In this document: positions 1 to 10,291 of the stretch, one piece after another | How the letters are laid out: each line of letters begins with the position of its first letter | Numbering within the stretch: position 1 is the first letter of the stretch | DNA from: Aphelenchoides besseyi | Lineage: Eukaryota; Nematoda; Chromadorea; Rhabditida; Aphelenchoididae | Length of the DNA: 64,000 nt | Assembly: GCA_024699855.1 (NCBI GenBank) | Contig: JAMPIQ010000001.1 | Location: 5,456,001 to 5,520,000 of the forward strand | Direction: 5' to 3' | Notes under the pieces: generated by a model | Database searches by the model: none | Told to the model about the DNA's origin: nothing | What the model saw: only the letters and a program-made list of their open reading frames with translations | Made by a program: the position numbers and the translations under genes

Positions 1-1514
1 CGAATGAGATCTCGACAGGTGCAACTCCAGTCGCCGCCCGCCTTTCTTCAGGACCTCAAAGAGCGAATGTTGATCGATAGAAAACCACTGCGTTTCTGTG
101 CCGAGCGGTTCGCTTCGCTAGCGCGGACGTTGGAGTTGGCGGACGTTTCGGATTTGAGTGCTGTGGTCAAACTCACCAATTTCGCCACCTTGGTCTCAAC
201 CTACGCTCGTGGATTCTCGGTGATCGTCGAGCCGGGAGACATCTTCGCGGATCGAGAACAGAAGCCGGAGAAGACGGACGGAAAGAAGGCGACGAGTGGC
301 AAAGTGGTGATCAGACAACGAAAACACAAGGCTGCGAGCAACGACTGTTTCATTCACTTGAACTGCATGGACGCATCGGTGGCCATCAAGCCGGTTCTCG
401 ATCGATTTCAGACGGTGATTATTACTTCTGGAGTGAGTTGGCTGTGAAAACTTGTTGATTGTCGGCGCTTTCCAGACTCTTTCTCCACTCGAGATCTATC
501 CCAAGATCCTGGACTTTGATCCGGTGATCATGGCGAGTTTGACAATGACGTTGGGACGGCCGTGTATTTCGCCGGTCATCGTGTCGAAAGGAAATGATCA
601 GGTGGAGATGACTTCGCGTTTTGAGTCGCGTTCCGATCCATCGGTTATTCGCAACTACGGTTCTCTGATTCTGGACATGGCCTCGATTATACCGGATGGG
701 ATTGTCGTCTTCTTCACGTCCTACACTTTCATGGAAGACGTCGTGGCGACTTGGTACGAGCAAGTGAGTTCGAGTCAGCAGTTTCATTTTCATTCACCGG
801 TTCCAGAGATTTCTGGATGTGATTTTGAAAAAGAAGTTGCTGTTCATTGAGACTCGAGATGCAACGGAGACGTCGGTGGCTTTGCAACGGTACATTCAGG
901 CCTGTGAGAGTGGTCGTGGAGCGATTTTGTTTTGTGTTGCTCGTGGGAAAGTCTCCGAGGGAATCGATTTCGCTCACCATTTGGGGCGAGCGGTGATCAT
1001 GGTCGGGATTCCCTATCAGTATACGGAAAGTCGAATTCTTCGGGCTCGACTCGAGTATCTGCGCGATCAGTTCGATATCAAGTGAGTGATCGGTTGCTGG
1101 CCGGGAATTGACGGCGATTGCAGGGAGAACGACTTCTTGACTTTCGATGCCATGCGACACGCCGCTCAATGTGCAGGTCGTGGATTGAGAGGCAAGACGG
1201 ACTACGGGCTGATGGTCTTTGCAGACAAGGTGAGTTCGACTTCTTTGCGCCGGACTTCTGGTTGTTTGCAGCGTTATGGGCGAAAAGACAAACGAGAGAA
1301 GCTGCCACGTTGGATCCAAGAGAACATCAAAGAAGCATCAGTGAATGTGACCGTGGAGGAGGCAGGAACCGTTGCTCGACAGTGGTTGAGAGAAATGGCC
1401 CAACCGTTCACCATGGACCACCAGAAGGGAATCTCGTTGCTGACCGAAGAGATGATCAATGCCGATTCGGAGATCATGGAGAAATTCCGATTTGTCATGC
1501 GCGAAATAGTCTGA
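1..1514 (+). CDS. ERCC2: TFIIH DNA helicase XPD, 3' part (5' truncated by window edge)
   Basis: C-terminal part of the 5'-3' superfamily 2 helicase of TFIIH, which opens DNA in nucleotide excision repair and transcription. Five exons are visible: to 432, 476-763, 807-1081, 1124-1229 and 1272-1514, with 42-43 nt introns. Recognisable pieces in order are [26 protein letters not shown], the motif V block [11 protein letters not shown], motif [16 protein letters not shown] and the tail LREMAQPF. Walker A, the Fe-S cluster and the DEAH box must lie upstream of the window. A lysine-rich insertion lies before CMDAS compared with human XPD. The stop TGA is at 1512-1514. Identity is secure; the start is not in view. 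Confidence 0.95.
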
Positions 1515-1858
1515 AATTTTTTTTCTTGTTGTTTCAAATAAATGCCTTTAACCTCGTTGGTGGAGATGAAATTGGAAGGCGAGTTCACGGGAGTTAGTTT
1601 GACGGTCTGCAGGTGGAACAGTTTGGGTGGTGGGTGTCTGTTGGATGTGAAGACACGGTGAAGATGTCACTTTTGCATACTCGGCTCGGGAAGTTGATAG
1701 CATTCATTGGATGGTCCTGGAACCGAACTGTTTCTGTCCGTTGAATAGCTTGTAAAAGACTACTGACTTGATTTCAGTGTTCGAAAGTTACAATTGTTTG
1801 ACTGAAGATCAGAAGTGAAGGTTAAAACCACAGATCAATCGTTTATTTCCCTTAATGT
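1515..1858. other. Intergenic / 3' UTR, no gene seen
   Basis: An AATAAA lies about 25 nt after the XPD stop (near 1538). The rest, up to the stop of the opposite-strand kelch gene, holds no open frame with coding character. Confidence 0.5.
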
Positions 1859-3239
1859 TCATGACCATCCAAACACGTCTATTGAATAGTCTGTGTCGTC
1901 TGAATCGTACAATCGCAGAGACGAAACTGCGCGGACTGCAGTCGAGACGTCGTCGGCCCGTCCCGCAGCGGTAGTCGCGTCGACACGAACCGCACGAAGA
2001 CCGCTGGCGACCACGGGAAGCGAAGGCATTTCAAGCCACTTGTTCGCACGCCAATCGAACAACTCGCAGTCGACCACCGATCCCGAGTCGTCGAAACCAC
2101 CAATGACAAACGGATCGTCGTTGATTTCGGTTAATCCGAATCCACTGCTGAAACAACAGCAATCGAACGTCAGAGTCGAGTAGCTGACCGTGCTTTTAGC
2201 ATTCTTTTTCCTTTCTTCCAACCCCTTTCGCGTGGGTCCAAGAAGACGGAAGACGACGTGTAGATGGGCGTGTTCTCGGCGAAGTTCATGTCCATTCCAC
2301 CACAAACGAACAGAACGCCGTGAGTCGAAAGCGATCCGTGTTGCATGCGCTTCGACGGCAATCGCGGAGCACTAATCCAGCGATTGGTCGGAAAGTCGTA
2401 GTACTCCACTTCGTTCAGCGTACACGCGCCCTCGAATCCAGCGGTCATGTAGACACGACCATTCACGTTAGCTCCAGCAGCATACGCACTTAAGTGGAAA
2501 TCGAATTGAACAACACACCGAAACATACCGACGATCGATCATTCGTTTGACTTCTTTCCACACACCGGTCTCGACGTTGTAGACGTGCGAGAAGGCCAGA
2601 AACTTGTTCAGATAGGAGACTGTGGTGTGACGAGGTTGTCGAGCGTAGTGGAAGCCTCCACATGCCAACACGTGTTCTGAAGAGGCCGCACAGCAAGTGA
2701 GTCCAATGAGCTCTTTCGACATCATCGAACATTGTTTTCGACGCTGCAGAAACCAGAAGAGATAGGAATGGAAAGAGAAGGAAACTGACCAGGTTGTTCG
2801 TGTCAATGGAAACGACTGCTCGACTTGCTTTGTTAGCGATCTTCTCGTCGGTCTCAAACATCGCATCACCGCCAAGCACAAACAACTTGCGTTTCTCCGG
2901 CAAGTGCGCCAAACCGAAGTAACTGAGCGAGTTCGGGATGTAGTTCCACAAGTCGGTCGATGACCACTCGCGCGTTCGACAGTTGAAGAACGTGAGTGCC
3001 GGAGAGGCAGCGGCTTGTCCCTTCAAGCCGCCAATTGCCAAGACCGTTGGGTCGTCCAAAAAATGACGCGGTTGTTTCCAGGATCGACAAGGACTTCCGA
3101 AAGCGATGGCATTGCTCGTTAGCTCGTACGGACTGTACATCCACGTTGCAGAAACCTGAACATGACTTCCAATCGTTGTAGAAACAACTTCTTGAGCCGT
3201 AGTCACAGTCTCTTCATTGGTTGAAGCGGAGCCACTCAT
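1859..3239 (-). CDS. Kelch-repeat protein
   Basis: Beta-propeller protein made of kelch repeats. Starting at the ATG at 3239, successive blades show the kelch hallmark of a hydrophobic strand, GG and a later W: TVLAIGGLKG with REWSS, KLFVLGG, HVLACGGFHY with TGVWKEV, RVYMTAGFEG with NRWISAP, LFVCGGMD with GWKKGK, and PFVIGGFDD with NKWLEMP. Short introns lie near 2738-2790, 2490-2525 and 2170-2205, where the frame changes. No BTB or BACK domain is visible upstream of the blades, so this is not a typical KLHL protein unless an exon was missed. The stop is at 1859-1861. Function beyond protein binding is unknown. Confidence 0.8.
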
Positions 3240-3647
3240 ATCGACACACCAGAAAGCCGACCGATGAAATCAGAGAAAAACTTTCAAGTAGAAACAAAAA
3301 CGAAGAACATCCAATCGGTTGTTTGGGTTTTTGTTTGCATACACGTGCAGTTCAGCAGAGCTCTCCGATTCGGTCAATTTGAATTCTCCACAGCTCAAAT
3401 CGACGCTTCAAAAGCAAGCAGCCATGACCGTCTTATCAACACTCCACCGACATCTCCCGAAACTGCGAGATAACCGGTTGGATTTCGAACGTGATCTGCA
3501 CCCGTTTCGCGTTGTTCCTTCTCACATTAGTCGCCAAAACAATCCGATTTCCTCACCTCAATGTCCATCAGTTGATATTTGAAGTGACCGCGAAGTGGAG
3601 CCAAATGTTCTAGCGAGTCGGGAACTACAAAAGGCGCAAAAATAGTC
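3240..3647. other. Intergenic between kelch gene and tRNA-Lys
   Basis: Short open stretches occur on both strands. The minus strand near 3470-3600 has two protein-like pieces (HFKYQLMDIE and VQITFEIQPVISQF) in different frames. I could not join them with credible splice sites, so no gene is called. They could be an old gene fragment. Confidence 0.3.
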
Positions 3648-3720
3648 AGCCCGATGCGGGGCTCGAACCCGCGACAGCCAGATTAAGAGTCTGGTGCTCT
3701 ACCGACTGAGCTAACCGGGC
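3648..3720 (-). tRNA. tRNA-Lys(CTT)
   Basis: Read on the minus strand, this is a 73-nt cloverleaf. The acceptor GCCCGGT pairs with ATCGGGC, the D arm is TAGCTCAGTCGGTAGAGC, the anticodon loop is ctCTTaa and the T arm is GCGGGTTCGAGCCCCGC. The GCCCGG acceptor start is the usual one for eukaryotic tRNA-Lys. No intron and no encoded CCA. Confidence 0.93.
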
Positions 3721-4001
3721 TACACATGAGGAGAAAGAAAAGTTGCTCTTGGAACCGAAGACCTTCTTGTTCAGCTTCCAGGAGCTTCGAACGGCAGTCA
3801 TCGATTAGTTCTCAGCTGTCAATCAATTGTTCCAACTAGTGAAGTTGGAATGATCGACACTGAAAACTGAAACCGCATTCAAATTGCTGTTGATTGGGAA
3901 GAAAAATGTTAAACGAGTGATCGCTCGGCATCTCAACCACTCACTTGTCATTCAAGAGCAGTCAAAACGAGGAGTTTCACTTGTTTGGGCAAAAATGTAC
4001 T

Positions 4002-4074
4002 CGCTCCCGGGAAGGCTCGAACTTCCAACCTTTCGGTTAACAGCCGAACGCGCTGCCGATTGCGCCACGGAAGC
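4002..4074 (-). tRNA. tRNA-Asn(GTT)
   Basis: Minus-strand cloverleaf of 73 nt. The acceptor GCTTCCG pairs with CGGGAGC with one T-G pair, the anticodon loop is ctGTTaa, the T loop is TTCGAGC and the discriminator base is G. D-arm and anticodon-arm sequences are close to the canonical metazoan tRNA-Asn. Second of three same-strand tRNAs within about 700 bp. Confidence 0.93.
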
Positions 4075-4284
4075 ACATTCACTGGAGAGAAAAACGGCGT
4101 TTTGACCGAAAGAGCGAGCGCCCCGAAGAGGCCGATACGTGAGGAGTGGGGAGCCGAGGGCTCGTCGTGTCCTCTTCTACTCGCCATCGCAAGTACTGTG
4201 GAAAAGAAAATGGCCGTTGACTTCTGATCCGGTGACGACAGCCTTCAAAAGACTGATGTCTGAGGGCAAAAGGGCAAAATTGGA

Positions 4285-4356
4285 AGCCAACTACGGGGAT
4301 CGAACCCGCGACCAATGGATTAAAAGTCCAACGCTCTACCGCTGAGCTAAGTTGGC
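4285..4356 (-). tRNA. tRNA-Lys(TTT), unusual body
   Basis: Minus-strand 72-nt cloverleaf. The acceptor GCCAACT pairs fully with AGTTGGC, the D arm is TAGCTCAGCGGTAGAGC, the anticodon loop is ctTTTaa and the T arm is GCGGGTTCGATCCCCGT. The anticodon predicts lysine, but the acceptor differs from the conserved GCCCGG of eukaryotic Lys tRNAs, including the Lys-CTT gene 0.6 kb away. The body may descend from another isoacceptor or from an organellar or alien tRNA. The fold looks intact. Confidence 0.85.
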
Positions 4357-4780
4357 TCACATATCAAGATGTCTGCTAATTGATCAAGAGATACACTCAC
4401 TTCCAACCCTCTCAACAACACCAGCAAACTCCGATGTGAACAGATGCGTTTATTCGACGACAAAATCACCATTCGACTTCCGAGTAGATATGAGCAAATC
4501 TAATAACTGTAGTGTATACTTGAAGACAAGTTCAACACTTGTGTATCAATTTTAATTATACAAGAATGCAAAGATACCACAGTGCATTAGAGCCTAATGA
4601 TTAGCTTGTTACTTCTATTTCCCGATCTTAAGCAAAACAAGAATCGATTTGTTTGAAGAAAGTTGCTTTTAGTTTCTTTGAGCAGGTAAATTGAGACAAA
4701 TTTGTTAACAACCAACAGTTTTATTTCATTAAAACATCAGAGCAGAATCATCAATCAACAACTTAATAATAAATTTGGGT
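4357..4780. other. AT-rich intergenic / RPS7 3' UTR
   Basis: AT-rich and without a convincing frame. A minus-strand AATAAA (TTTATT near 4721) about 60 nt past the RPS7 stop would serve that gene. Confidence 0.4.
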
Positions 4781-5449
4781 TCAGAAAAGCGGTTCCGGAA
4801 ATTCGAAGACTACCTCCTTGCCGGTGAGCTTCTTGTAGACAGACGAGAAGGTGTCGACCTTGTGCTCCAAGTTGGTGAGCTGGGCCTTGTCCAAGTGAAT
4901 CTTTTGAATTTGTTTTCCGTCCAACTTAATGCGAATTCGACGTCCAACAACTTCGGCCGGAAAGACTAAATCGGACAAGTAGGCGTCGTGAACAGACGTC
5001 AACGTGCGACTGCGTGGACGTTTTTGGGTCTCTGGCAAGCGGTTCTTTCCGCGCAATGGTTTCGGGATGATGCGACGCTAAAACAACAAATCAAACTTCG
5101 AAAACACGACCGTGAACTCACTTTTCCCAAAATGACGACGTGCGATCCGCTGAACTTCTTCTCCAACTCACGCACCAACTTTGTGTGAATCTTCTGGTAG
5201 TCACGGAGTTGCGGGAACGGAACCCAAATCACGATGCAGTTTTTGTTGCCGAATTCCAATTTCTGCAAAAACAATCCATGGATGTCAACCAAAACAGAAA
5301 CACACCTCGGCTCCAACGAAGTACAAATCGTTCAATTGATTCTTCAACTCATCCGAGGTGGTCAGATCGTTGAGATGGTCGGAGATCTGCTTCTCCAACG
5401 CGTCCGGTTGGCCTTCGGCCTTAATCAACTTCTTGTACGTATGAACCAT
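4781..5449 (-). CDS. RPS7: 40S ribosomal protein S7 (eS7)
   Basis: Small-subunit ribosomal protein eS7, about 195 residues, the usual family length. Three coding exons are separated by introns near 5262-5306 and 5080-5122. Family blocks in order are a variable N-terminal third ([16 protein letters not shown]), [62 protein letters not shown] and the C-terminal [19 protein letters not shown]. The ATG at 5449 is chosen because it gives the right N-terminal length. A splice acceptor just upstream (near 5476) suggests a 5' UTR intron or a trans-splice site. The stop TGA is at 4781-4783. Confidence 0.95.
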
Positions 5450-5908
5450 TACGTCGCTCACTGATTGAGTAACCTGAAACCAATCGAAATCAAGAAGCAC
5501 GTTCAGTCGCGATACAAACGTTTCGAAGGGCTCAACGAAAGTTCAAAAAAAGTTGAAAAGCCGAAAAAAATAAAAAGCTTTTAAAAAACGAAAAATTCGA
5601 CGTTTTTCGTCAAAATCTCGAGACCAAAAAACGCCCACTCGTTGAGAATCGAACTTTAACAAAATCTTCGAATGAAATGGCAAAAAATTCCAAAAATTCA
5701 CAACGAAAATCCCGGAAATTTGCAGAAACGAAGACCCGAACGAGCAACCGATTTCCCTAAACTCCAACCGCCGCGTTGAGCTCACGAAGCAAAGTCTACA
5801 GTCTTCAGGTTTTCCACTCGAGTAGCATCAGGACTCAACAGCCGATTTTCTGTCTCGCTTTCGACGTTGAAATAGTCACTGGGAAGTTGGGGCCCCGAAA
5901 CAAATGTC
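5450..5908. other. Divergent promoter region RPS7 / MRPL54
   Basis: A-rich stretch (5545-5720) followed by less biased sequence. It lies between two divergently transcribed ribosomal protein genes and probably holds both promoters. No clear TATA box or open frame. Confidence 0.4.
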
Positions 5909-6406
5909 ATGAACGGCCAAATTCTCAGACTTCTGCCAAAAGGTTCGATTCATAGGTCAACAAACATATTTTCGCTTTCAGTCGTTGCAACGCCGAGAAT
6001 CGTTTCGATTCGCGGAGCCGTGGGTGGAAAGGTCGTGCCAACGAAAGACGACAAGTCTTTTGTGGAATCGGACGCAAAGAAGTTGTGCGAATACGTTTGT
6101 GTCAACTACTTTGTCGAAGGTAGGTCGATAGTTGTTTGCGTTCGATTTTTTCGATTGATTCCAGGCGAAGAGCCGGGACCGAAGATTCTGCCGAACAGCG
6201 AGTATCCGGAGTGGCTGTTCAAGTTGCGTTTGGAGACGATTCTCGAACTCGAAGATCTGGATCCCGAACGTGATGGATGGCTCTACTGGCGAGCGTACCA
6301 TAAACGCCAATGCGAACAGGCGAAACGAATTCGCGATCTGGCAATCAAGAAAATTCATTTGCAACGAAACATCGCGCTTTCTCGGCCCAAGTTCTCTTAC
6401 AAATGA
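5909..6406 (+). CDS. MRPL54: Mitochondrial ribosomal protein L54 (mL54)
   Basis: Component of the mitochondrial large ribosomal subunit. Three exons: 5909-5942, 5982 to about 6120, and about 6167-6406. The phases join as LLPK/VVATPRIVS and VEG/EEPGPKILP. The diagnostic blocks are the conserved DxxYPEWLF motif (here NSEYPEWLFKL), LEDLDPE, a YWRAYHKRQ-like segment and a basic C terminus. The N-terminal 20-30 residues are basic and hydrophobic, as expected for a mitochondrial targeting sequence. Total is about 135 residues, normal for the family. Confidence 0.88.
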   Translation: MNGQILRLLPKGSIHRSTNIFSLSVVATPRIVSIRGAVGGKVVPTKDDKSFVESDAKKLCEYVCVNYFVEGRSIVVCVRFFRLIPGEEPGPKILPNSEYPEWLFKLRLETILELEDLDPERDGWLYWRAYHKRQCEQAKRIRDLAIKKIHLQRNIALSRPKFSYK

Positions 6407-6725
6407 TCGTCCGTTCGAAGAGCCAGGTCGTGGGTTTCGATGGTTGTACACTCGACTTGTTTTTGTTATGTTTTGATGTTTAGATAAAGTTTTTGGAGTC
6501 GGTTTCGTAATTTTGTTGCCAACTTGACTATCGAACATTCTGTTGAAAGCAGAAGAATTTCATTACGTTTCCAACGAGTTTATTTTCTGCGCCACTTTGG
6601 TGGTCATCTTCGAATTGCACTCAACAAGAAAACTTGTATAGAGGTGTGACAGGTTAATGCTAAGGTTGTGAACGAAGAGGTAAAAGCGAAGACTGGAGAT
6701 TCATTTTATTTTCCAGGTTGCTCGA

Positions 6726-7435
6726 ATGGTCGTTTCAGTTGCCATTTCTCACGGGTTTCGTTCTGCAGTCATGAGATCGCATCTTCTAGTCCACCGAATT
6801 CCGGAGCTTCTGCGACAAGCACTCAAATCTGTGGGTTGGATTATTCCGGCGATTCGAATCGCTCATCCGGATCCGATCATCAACTTCCATCAACCACCCT
6901 ACGATTCGGAGCCGAGCAGTTGGATTCCGGTGTTTTTGTTCAACTTCGGGTGTGTAAGTCGATTTTTTTGTTTACATTTTTGTTCTTTAGAATTTGTGGA
7001 ATTTGAGTTGCTGGTTCACTTACCAGTCGCCCAACGTCTCATCTTCGTACGCACTTTTCAACTCACTGGTTATCGGGATCTTCGGTTGGTTGTTGCCGTT
7101 TAGTGGGATGATCATCAATTTGACCTTTCAAATGACCGCCCCACAGAATCAATATTGTCAAATGTGCAAAAGACGGATTATTGGCGGTGTGTGTGGACTC
7201 TTTCCGCTGATGATCGTGGCCTTGTCCTTCGGTGGGCAGTTTTGGCGATTTTTCGACTCCAAATCGGGTGTTTCATTTTGCAATGTAAGTGCTTTCGGTC
7301 TGACAAACAACAGATCGAAACTTTAGATCATTGGTTACAGCGGATTGCTGATCGCTTTCGTCAGTTTGATTACCGACTTTCTTTCACCGCGCCATCGGAT
7401 ACTATTTTCAATGTACAGAATGTAAACTTGATATC
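6726..7435 (+). CDS. Multi-pass membrane protein of unknown function
   Basis: Three exons join in frame: 6726-6954, about 7003-7284 and about 7327-7435, with introns gtaagt...tttag. The product is about 205 residues. A soluble N-terminal ~60 residues is followed by about four hydrophobic segments: IPVFLFNFGC plus the next exon, LVIGIFGWLLPFSGMII, GGVCGLFPLMIVALSF and GYSGLLIAFVSLI. The tail is short and basic (RHRILFSMYRM). A CQMCKRR pair of cysteines sits between TM2 and TM3. I do not recognise the family. The ATG at 6726 follows a splice-acceptor-like ttttccag, which could be a 5' UTR intron or trans-splice site. Confidence 0.65.
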
Positions 7436-7559
7436 AAATGTGAACCAATAAAGCATATTCGTTTCACTGCTCTCGAACTACAAAGATCGAAGAACCCTAC
7501 GGCGATGAATTGCGAGTGACGTTCGATTCTTCTCGTCGTTTTCGCTTCGGATAACCGTC

Positions 7560-7631
7560 GGCTTCGTGGTCTAGTGGCATGATTCTCGCTTAGGGTGCGA
7601 GAGGTCCCGCGTTCGACTCGCGGCGGAGCCC
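7560..7631 (+). tRNA. tRNA-Pro(AGG), copy 1
   Basis: 72-nt cloverleaf. The acceptor GGCTTCG pairs with CGGAGCC, the anticodon loop is ttAGGgt in a CTCGC/GCGAG stem, and the T arm has TTCGACT. An identical gene lies on the other strand at 20133-20204, and flanking bases are also shared. Confidence 0.93.
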
Positions 7632-7936
7632 GTAGCTTTTTGTTTGTTTTCATCGGTTTAAAGTCAAGATGCTAAACCTGAATGAACCTTAAGATCACTT
7701 TGAATGGATTGGAAATGGCCGTTTATTTGCACTGTTTTTATCTTTTTTCTTTGCTTCGTTTCTTCTGCTCGTTGTCAACGTGGTTTCTTGGTGTCGACTT
7801 TGTTTTTTTCTGTCAACGCTTGTAATTGACGTGATTTGAGCGGTTGTGAAATCTGTTTTTTGCAACTCGTTATTTTGTTTCGAAAGTTTCCAGTCGCCGC
7901 CCAGGAGATTTCGTAACTTTTGCTTGTTAGATCGGG

Positions 7937-7944
7937 TATATAAA
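7937..7944 (+). promoter_or_regulatory. TATA box upstream of the vWA gene
   Basis: TATATAAA lies about 230 bp before the ATG at 8175. A tattgcag acceptor ends just before that ATG (8165), so the intervening part is probably a first non-coding exon and an intron. Confidence 0.4.
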
Positions 7945-8174
7945 CGGAAGTGGGTGAACGAAAATGTGACAGTGAGTGTTTCCCAGTGTTTTGGTGTTCT
8001 TGGTAACAACGTTCCTGAGGGCGAGGAGATAACAGTCGAAAGGTGAAAACAAGAACGTGCGTTGGCTCGGGAACTTTTTTGAGTCTTTTGGTCGTGGAAT
8101 CAAAAAAGTTTGTGTTTACAAAAAGTCGCGGAGTTGTCGATTGTTTGCATTGATCGTATTGCAGAACAACTCTA

Positions 8175-9671
8175 ATGGCACCTCAAACGCGTTCATCGAA
8201 AACCACTGCCTCGACTATCGTAGCAGTTAAGAGCAAACTGACAAAAACCGTTGCATCAACTTCAAAAAAAGGTTCACAACTTTAATTCAAGATGCTTATC
8301 TGTTGATCTTTGTAGTCAAAGATAAACCATCGGCTGCAGTCAAACCCACTCCTGTCGTTAATTCAGTAACGTCTGTTAATCCTGTAGCTGCCCCAACAAA
8401 CCCGCCGATTCAGATTTCAACTGCAAACATGCCACGAAAAGCGGAAGTTGTTTTTAGTTTCGACACCACTGGTGATTTAAAAGCATTAGCCACAGAATTA
8501 GATTAAACTTTAGAAAGCATGTACACCTGTTTGACACAGTTATGTTAACAGAAGGCTTACAATTGCATAGGAAAATGTTTTAGGTACGACGTAAAATAAA
8601 AAACGTCGTTGAGCGTTTGTTCCAAGAGATTGGAACTTCGCATCTGCGTATTGGAGTGACCGCTCACGGTGGTAGGTCTACGAGTATAACACGTTGATGA
8701 AGTGATTTTAGACTACGGAGATGAAATCTACGGTTATGTCACCAAGCACTTGCCGTTGACGACAAACGTTGACACGATTGTTGAGTTTGTTGAGTCGGTT
8801 CAACCAACAGGAGGTGGAGATGCACCGGAATGTTACGAGTTGGTTCTTCACGAGGCTTTGGATTTTGCGTGGATGGACGGATGGTCGCATGTGTTGATTC
8901 TAATCGGAGATGATGTTCCACACGAACGAAATGCCAATCCACATAACTTGGATTGGTGCGAAGAGTTAGACAAACTCAAAGCTAAAAACATCGTTGTGCA
9001 TGGAGTCCAAGCATTGAATCGACGTTACGCTAGTCGTTTCTATGCGGAATGCGCACGAAGAACTGGTGGTTGTCATTTGCCGTTAGATCAATTTGCTTCG
9101 ATTGTCGATTTGGTTATGGCCGTGAGTTTCAAGAGATTTTGTGTTTAATTCAAACTTTCAGGTATGTTATCGAGAATCAGCTCAGCAAGCACACTTGGAA
9201 CAATACGAACGTGAGATTCAACGACAGTCAGGTCGCTACAGTCGTTCCGTGCGACAAATCTTCGATCAACTGCTGAATCGTACATCCAGCGTTAGCACTC
9301 TGCCGCCCGATTTGAACGCGGTTCCGGCCGGGCGGTTTCAAGTTCTGGACGTCGACTGCGACTGTTCCATCAAACAGTTCGTTCAAGCTCAAGGAGTAAC
9401 ATTCAAGAAAGGACGTGGTTTCTACGAGTTTACAAAGCAAGAGACAATTCAAGATTACAAAGAAATCATTCTCATGGAGGCATCCACAGGAGACATGTTC
9501 GAAGACAATTACGCGCGAACATTGTTGGGTTTGCCATCGAGTGGCAACGCAAAGATAACACCCGGAGATTACGATTACGTTATTTTCATTCAATCCACTT
9601 CGTACAATCGAAAACTCTTGGTAAACACAAAGTTTCTTTACGAACTTGAAGACTACGATCGAGCCGACTAA
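8175..9671 (+). CDS. von Willebrand factor A-domain protein
   Basis: Cytosolic-type vWA protein, about 440 residues. Order: a Ser/Thr/Pro-rich N-terminal ~90 residues, the vWA start FSFDTTG (MIDAS DxTxS-like), a post-MIDAS helix, LRIGVTAHGDYGDE, the conserved TGGGDAPECYELVL and LILIGDDVPHE. A C-terminal domain follows with RFQVLDVD, SIKQFV and FKKGRGFYEFTK, then KEIILMEASTGDMFEDNYAR. This matches uncharacterised vWA proteins related to the VwkA group, without the kinase domain. The region 8472-8583 needs two introns: the open frame stops at 8504, and the segment SMYTCLTQ (about 8516-8539) must be a small internal exon, but its downstream splice border is not canonical. Function unknown. Confidence 0.8.
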
Positions 9672-10291
9672 ATCGCTCATCACACATGGACTATCAATTG
9701 TAATCGACAGTAATAAACAACAAAAATTGAACAATTACAAGTTCGCCGAATTGGACACCATAAGCTTAGTGTTTCAAAGAGATCTTCGTAACAGCCTTTG
9801 AAATAGAAAAACACTGAGATCAAGCTTCGGAAAGTAATCTGATTCACTTTGACTTAACAATTTCGTTTGCTCGAAGGTCCATGAATGAAACGATTAGGTT
9901 ATGATCGTAAATGAAATCTTCAAAAGATCACATAAAAGAAGAACAGATCGTGATCCAATGTCAAGTTATGTGTTGTTTCAAATTGTATGCGTAACATAGA
10001 CAAGAAAAACAGATGCGTGACATCTATAGAATCATTGACGGCAAAACCACTTTCAAAAGTCTACCAATCAAAACAACTGTCAACGCCTTGTTTCATTTGC
10101 ATTTTGATTTTGTTCATTCGGCATTTCCGGTCATTCTGCTGTCGAGTTTATCGGTCGAAATGTTTTCAGGGACGAGTGAAACCTGCGAATGGGCCGACCA
10201 TCAAGTGGTTTGTTCGCTGAATTCGGCCGAGAATGTGAGTTTCAATGGCGCAAATTTTTATTTCAAATACCAGTTGTTTCGTCGACTTACA
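9672..10291 (+). other. Intergenic, possible 5' exon of next gene
   Basis: The first 300 bp hold the vWA gene's 3' UTR (AATAAA near 9713) and nothing else I can support. Around 10180-10235 there is an open stretch ending at a gtgagt donor with acceptor ccag at 10273. This may be a 5' UTR exon of the 10292 gene. Confidence 0.35.

Noticed and set aside
6668..7006. Open frame starting upstream of the four-TM gene
   Set aside because: Begins with GTG, lacks hydrophobic segments matching the next exons and does not stay in frame through the introns.
7408..7653. Minus-strand open frame across tRNA-Pro, with a near-identical frame at 20081-20281
   Set aside because: The shared peptide is only the translated tRNA-Pro sequence and its flanks in both places.
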